Origin: Jimgerdemannia flammicorona
Taxonomy: Eukaryota > Mucoromycota > Endogonomycetes > Endogonales > Endogonaceae
NCBI GenBank assembly: GCA_003990745.1
Contig: RBNI01006760.1
Location: 1-10,998, forward strand
Reading direction: 5' to 3'
Length of the DNA stretch: 10,998 nt
Notes under the pieces: model-generated
Told to the model about the DNA's origin: nothing
What the model saw: only the letters and a program-made list of their open reading frames with translations
Database searches by the model: none
Made by a program: the position numbers and the translations under genes
Part shown: in pieces, positions 7,651 through 10,998 of the stretch
How positions within the stretch are numbered: the first letter of the stretch is position 1
Layout: each line of letters opens with the position of its first letter

Positions 7651-9028
7651 TTAGAGCAGAATGTTCAGGATCATGGGAGCTTCATCATCAGAGGTCAGGA
7701 TGTCTTTGAAGGAGATGAGGTCTGTGAATATCTTATCTGTCTTATCATTGTCATCATGTAGGTCATGCATTTCATGTACTTCACATGCTTCATTGTACAT
7801 CTCGTATATATTGCATGGGATAATGTCATTGCCAATAATGTCATCACATTTGGCAGCAGGGAAATCAGAGGCTCTCCAATCTATAAGGTTCTCTTCCACA
7901 AAATAGAGAACAAATGTAGGGTCTTGGGGAGGTCTAACCTGGATGCTTGGGTCTTGGAATACTGAGATCAATCCTTGCAGGAATTGGTCTGAGTTATCCT
8001 GGAGGATGGGGTGCCAGAAGTCTTCTACTTCATCACTATTGAGGGTGATAGTGGACTGGGCTTCTGTAGCCACCCTGGCTTCTAGTACATTAATATGGTG
8101 GGATGACAGGTCTCTGAAATCTGAGACTCTAATATACTCCAAGTTGGGGATTGACCATGGTGTATCTTCTTAGCTGTCCTTGTTTCACATATATCCATGG
8201 GAGTAGCATCTTGTAGCTTTTGAGTGCTGGCCTGTGGGAACTCCCGGTAGAGGAGGTTTCCTATTTTATATTCCTGCCATATTTGGAGGCATTCGGTAGC
8301 AATGGTGATCCTTGTTTCCATTTTATGGCAGTAGAGGATATAGTGATAAGGGTCACCAGTATCCAGGTTGACACTAGGAGTCCTTCTTGTGCAGGTCCCC
8401 ATGGTTCTTCTGATGTCTTGGAATATTCTTTCTTCAATAGAGGTACCTTAGTGGTTCCTTGATCTTGAGGTTTGGTGAGCAGCAGGCATTTCATTTGTGG
8501 TAAGTCTTTGAGCTATTTTGGGATTGATGGGTCTTGTTGGTTGCTGCTACTATGGTTCCTTGATCCTTCTTTTATATTCCTCAAGATATCTGAACTGTGG
8601 TCACAATGACTCATAGTTAGTTATTATTGCTCATCTTATATACTGTATGATCTTCTTGTGCTCTGATCTGGTGGCTTGTAAGGAAAGACTGTCTCCTGTG
8701 CTGATGTCATCATTCTGGGGTCACCGTTATATCTTCTTCCTGAATAAGGATCTTCTCAAGCATTCTTATTCATTGGTCCAGTTCTGAAAAATTTGCTGAT
8801 CCCATAATCTCTGGCAAGGGGTCGAAAAGTGGTATTTATGGGTTGGCATCTTCTCTTTGTATTTTGGTGTGATAGTGAAGAGTTGCTCCCTTCATATAGA
8901 GCAAGGGCCTGATTCTGATCTTGACTAATCAGTTGATAGTTTGAACTCCTTTGACTTTGAAAGTCTCATAGATGAGTAGTTGCTGGTGCTATATCCCTTA
9001 GAGAATAGTCCAGACAGATAGCCTGCTA
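7651..9028 (-). pseudogene. Broken reading frame of unknown function downstream of pol
   Basis: Coding-like sequence continues behind the younger pol but shifts through all three minus frames. The first frame runs from about 9025 to 8345, with stops after ATTHL, NKNA, SYSI and PSIPK. The second runs from about 8402 to 8170. The third runs from about 8169 to the TAA at 7651. The last piece is open for 173 codons but has no ATG at its head: its upstream continuation reads from the second frame (ATPMDICETRTAKK, then EDTPWSIPNLEYIRVSDF). The product would be roughly 450 residues, polar and Ser/Gln-rich at first and acidic at the end (HEMHDLHDDNDKTDK). I see no zinc knuckle, transmembrane span, protease motif or chromodomain and do not recognise it. 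It may be an extra ORF of the element or part of another repeat. Confidence 0.5.
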
Positions 9029-10284
9029 GTCACAGGACATGCTGTTATGATTCACGGACCAGAATCTTGTGGGTGGTCATCACATTTTGCTTCTCTTGTA
9101 TAAGTTCATGGTACTTCTTGAGTCTGTTTCTATATACTATGATAGACAGTATAGTCCCTGAGATTTTTCTAAGCCAGAAGGTAGTTCTCTTGATATCTTG
9201 TACATAGAAGGGTCCTTTCTATTTGGGCTCCAGTTTTTGCAACCATGAGGCTTTTACCATATTTCAATACAGTAGGACCTTTTCTCCAATTTGGATGGGT
9301 TCTAGGGTCTTGTGATTCTTTTCTGCATTCTTTTTTGTCAGTATTTGTAACTTAATGATGTAATCTTCAGCCTTCTTTCTGATTTGGTATAGCCTCCGGA
9401 TTTCTGCATCAATCTATCTCCAAGTTAGGTCTAGATTTGTGGCTGAGGTTCCATCAGAATCTTCTTCTTTGAAGAGCAGTTCCCTTGGGGTAAAGTGTGT
9501 GCTCTGTGACCATATGTCTCATAGGATAGAGAGGGCAGTTGGGAGATAGTTATCCCAATTCTCATATGTCTCTGAGATCTTCACCAGGATGTTCTTGAGG
9601 GTCTTGTTGGTTCTCTCTATCTGTCCATTTCCTTGAGGGTAGTATACAGTGGTCTTGATGTGCTGGATCTTGTATTTCTGATACATTATCTCATGGAATC
9701 CATTGACAAATTCTGTGCCATGGTCTGTTGTGATTTGCTTCAGTGTCTTGTAGTGGCAGATGATTTCTCGGTGCAGAAAGTCAGCTATAGAGAGGATATT
9801 GGCTTCTTGTAGTACTCCTGCTTCTATCTATTTGGTAAAGAGGTCTACAATAACTATAATATAGCAGTTTCCTGATAGTATTACTGGTAGTGGCCCAATG
9901 ATATCCATTGTGATGTGGTGAAAGGGGATAGACTCAATTCTTGATGACCCAGGTGCCTGGTCTTACTGATCTTGTTTCTGTTTTTGGTACTTGTCACACC
10001 CTTTGACAAATTGGCATAGGTCTTCTTCCATCTTGGGCCACTATATGGTTCTTCTTGCCTTATTATATATGTTGGTTCCTCTTAGATATCTTTGCTCATG
10101 TACTTCCTTCATTACTTGATACTTCTTATATTCAGGTATTACTATCTTTCCTCCTTTTTTGAGTGTAGTGTTGTCTAGTTCAAACTGTTTCCAAGTCCAG
10201 TTGATGATGGTGATTGTCCAGGGTTTGAGGTGATTGAGTATCTTCTGCTGCTCAAGATAGCTGATTAATCCATAGTATAACTTC

Positions 10285-10328
10285 TTATTCATATTGAATA
10301 GTCTTGATGGGAGTGTTTCGGGGTGTCC
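10285..10328 (-). other. Frameshift between RNase H and integrase in the younger pol
   Basis: RNase H reads in one frame through NADALLRTPRNTPIK to a stop at 10285. The integrase frame is open only from 10328 onward, so the switch must fall in this overlap. Gypsy pols normally keep these domains in one frame, so an indel is the likely cause. No clear slippery sequence is seen. Confidence 0.65.
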
Positions 10329-10986
10329 TTAAGAGTGCATCAGCATTGGTATTGGTTCTTTCTGAGTGGTGCTTGACAGTACAGTCATACTCTTGCAGCC
10401 TGTAGATCCATCTAGTATATATTCCTTTGGGGTTCAGAGTGTGGAATAGCCAGGCAAGAGCAGAATGGTCTGTTTGAATGGTGAAGTATTTTCTGGCTAG
10501 GTAGTAGTGAAACTTGTCTACTGCCTAAACTACTGCTAAGTATTCAAGCTTGCATGACTTGTAGTTTTGTTCTGCTCCACAGGTACCTCAGCTTGCATAG
10601 AAGATGACATATTCATATTCATCTTTCTTCTAAGCTAGGACTGCTCCAAGTCCTATAGTACTTGCATCTGTCTGCAGGATGAATTCTAGATTCCAATCTG
10701 GTCTGCTGAGGATAGGTATTTGGGTCAACCTGGTCTTGAGTTTATTGAAGGTTTCTTGGCATTTCTTGGTCTATTCAAATTTGGTTTCCTTCTTCAGTAG
10801 CTTGTAGATAGGTGCTACAATGTTGGAGTATCCTTTGATGAACCTTCTGTAGTAGCTGGCCAGTTCAAGGAAGGCATGGACTTCTGTGATTGTTCTGGGT
10901 CTTGAGTAGGCTGCAACAGCCTCAATATTCATGAGGTCTGTATGGATTCTGGTCTGGTTGATGAGGTGTCCTAGGTAGGTAATTTC

Positions 10987-10998
10987 TTTTTTTTTTTT
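10987..10998. other. Homopolymer T run at the right edge
   Basis: The window ends in twelve T, just before the RT tail of the younger pol, and begins with eight A at its left edge. Ends in homopolymers suggest contig breaks, though sampling at those points would look the same. Confidence 0.5.

Larger units (their letters stand above)
9045..10998 (-). pseudogene. Younger Ty3/gypsy pol, 3' part: RT end, RNase H, integrase
   Basis: The frame enters at the right edge in the RT tail (TYLGHLINQTRIHTD, then ASYYRRFIKGYSNI). RNase H follows with TDASTIGLGAVLA (10671-10633), Glu in KLEYLAV (10545) and Asp in TDHSALAWL (10470). The integrase zinc-binding region follows at about 10150-9985, and the core has Asp in TMDII (9905), Asp in TTDHGTEF (9725) and Glu in GQIERTNKT (9617), with 59 and 35 residues between them. 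The frame ends at the TAA at 9047-9045, with no chromodomain seen. Eleven stops interrupt it (10771, 10630, 10588, 10525, 10041, 9963, 9828, 9519, 9414, 9264 and 9219, lowest base of each), and there is a frame change near 10285-10328. All three integrase catalytic residues survive. The motifs differ clearly from the old element, so this is another family. Confidence 0.92.

Noticed and set aside
7651..8142. Intact 163-residue gene
   Set aside because: The frame has no ATG at its head (it would begin at TTG) and continues upstream in another frame, so it is the tail of a broken longer frame.
7661..8462. Plus-strand open frames of 66-81 codons
   Set aside because: They are antisense to the broken minus-strand frame and show no domain.
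1..10998. CRISPR array, tRNA or rRNA genes, bacterial operon
   Set aside because: I saw no regularly spaced direct repeats, no cloverleaf-like segment and no ribosomal sequence; spliced genes and gypsy elements make this eukaryotic.

Overview
The window looks like filamentous-fungal nuclear DNA. One protein gene carries five short GT-AG introns (79-100 nt) and belongs to the ergosterol pathway. It lies next to retrotransposon copies riddled with C-to-T type damage, as repeat-induced point mutation (RIP) or a related cytosine-deaminating process leaves in fungi. I cannot name the genus.

Layout, left to right. Positions 56-2064 (minus strand) hold an apparently intact ERG5/CYP61 gene, the cytochrome P450 sterol C-22 desaturase. 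Its promoter side lies at 2065-2430, with a TATA box near 2241-2248. Positions 2431-3640 have ordinary base composition and no gene I can name. They include one weak open stretch (2961-3323) and a small cluster of AGCCAA repeats. Positions about 3640-7390 form an AT-rich, almost CpG-free island. Read on the minus strand it is a ruined chromodomain-bearing Ty3/gypsy pol: reverse transcriptase, RNase H, integrase and chromodomain are all traceable, with many stops and several catalytic Asp codons turned to Asn. Positions 7391-7608 are a possible LTR. Positions 7651-9028 are a broken reading frame of unknown function. Positions 9045-10998 are the 3' part of a second, much less mutated Ty3/gypsy pol, also on the minus strand and running off the right edge.

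The simplest reading is a nested arrangement: a younger gypsy element inserted, in the same orientation, near the start of the RT domain of an older and heavily mutated chromovirus. Neither copy can encode working enzymes. ERG5 itself shows no sign of this mutation, although the island begins only about 1.6 kb from its start codon. I see no new defence, metabolic or RNA system. The points of most interest are the mutation-context bias in the old element, an alternative spliced start for ERG5, and the unidentified reading frame behind the younger pol.
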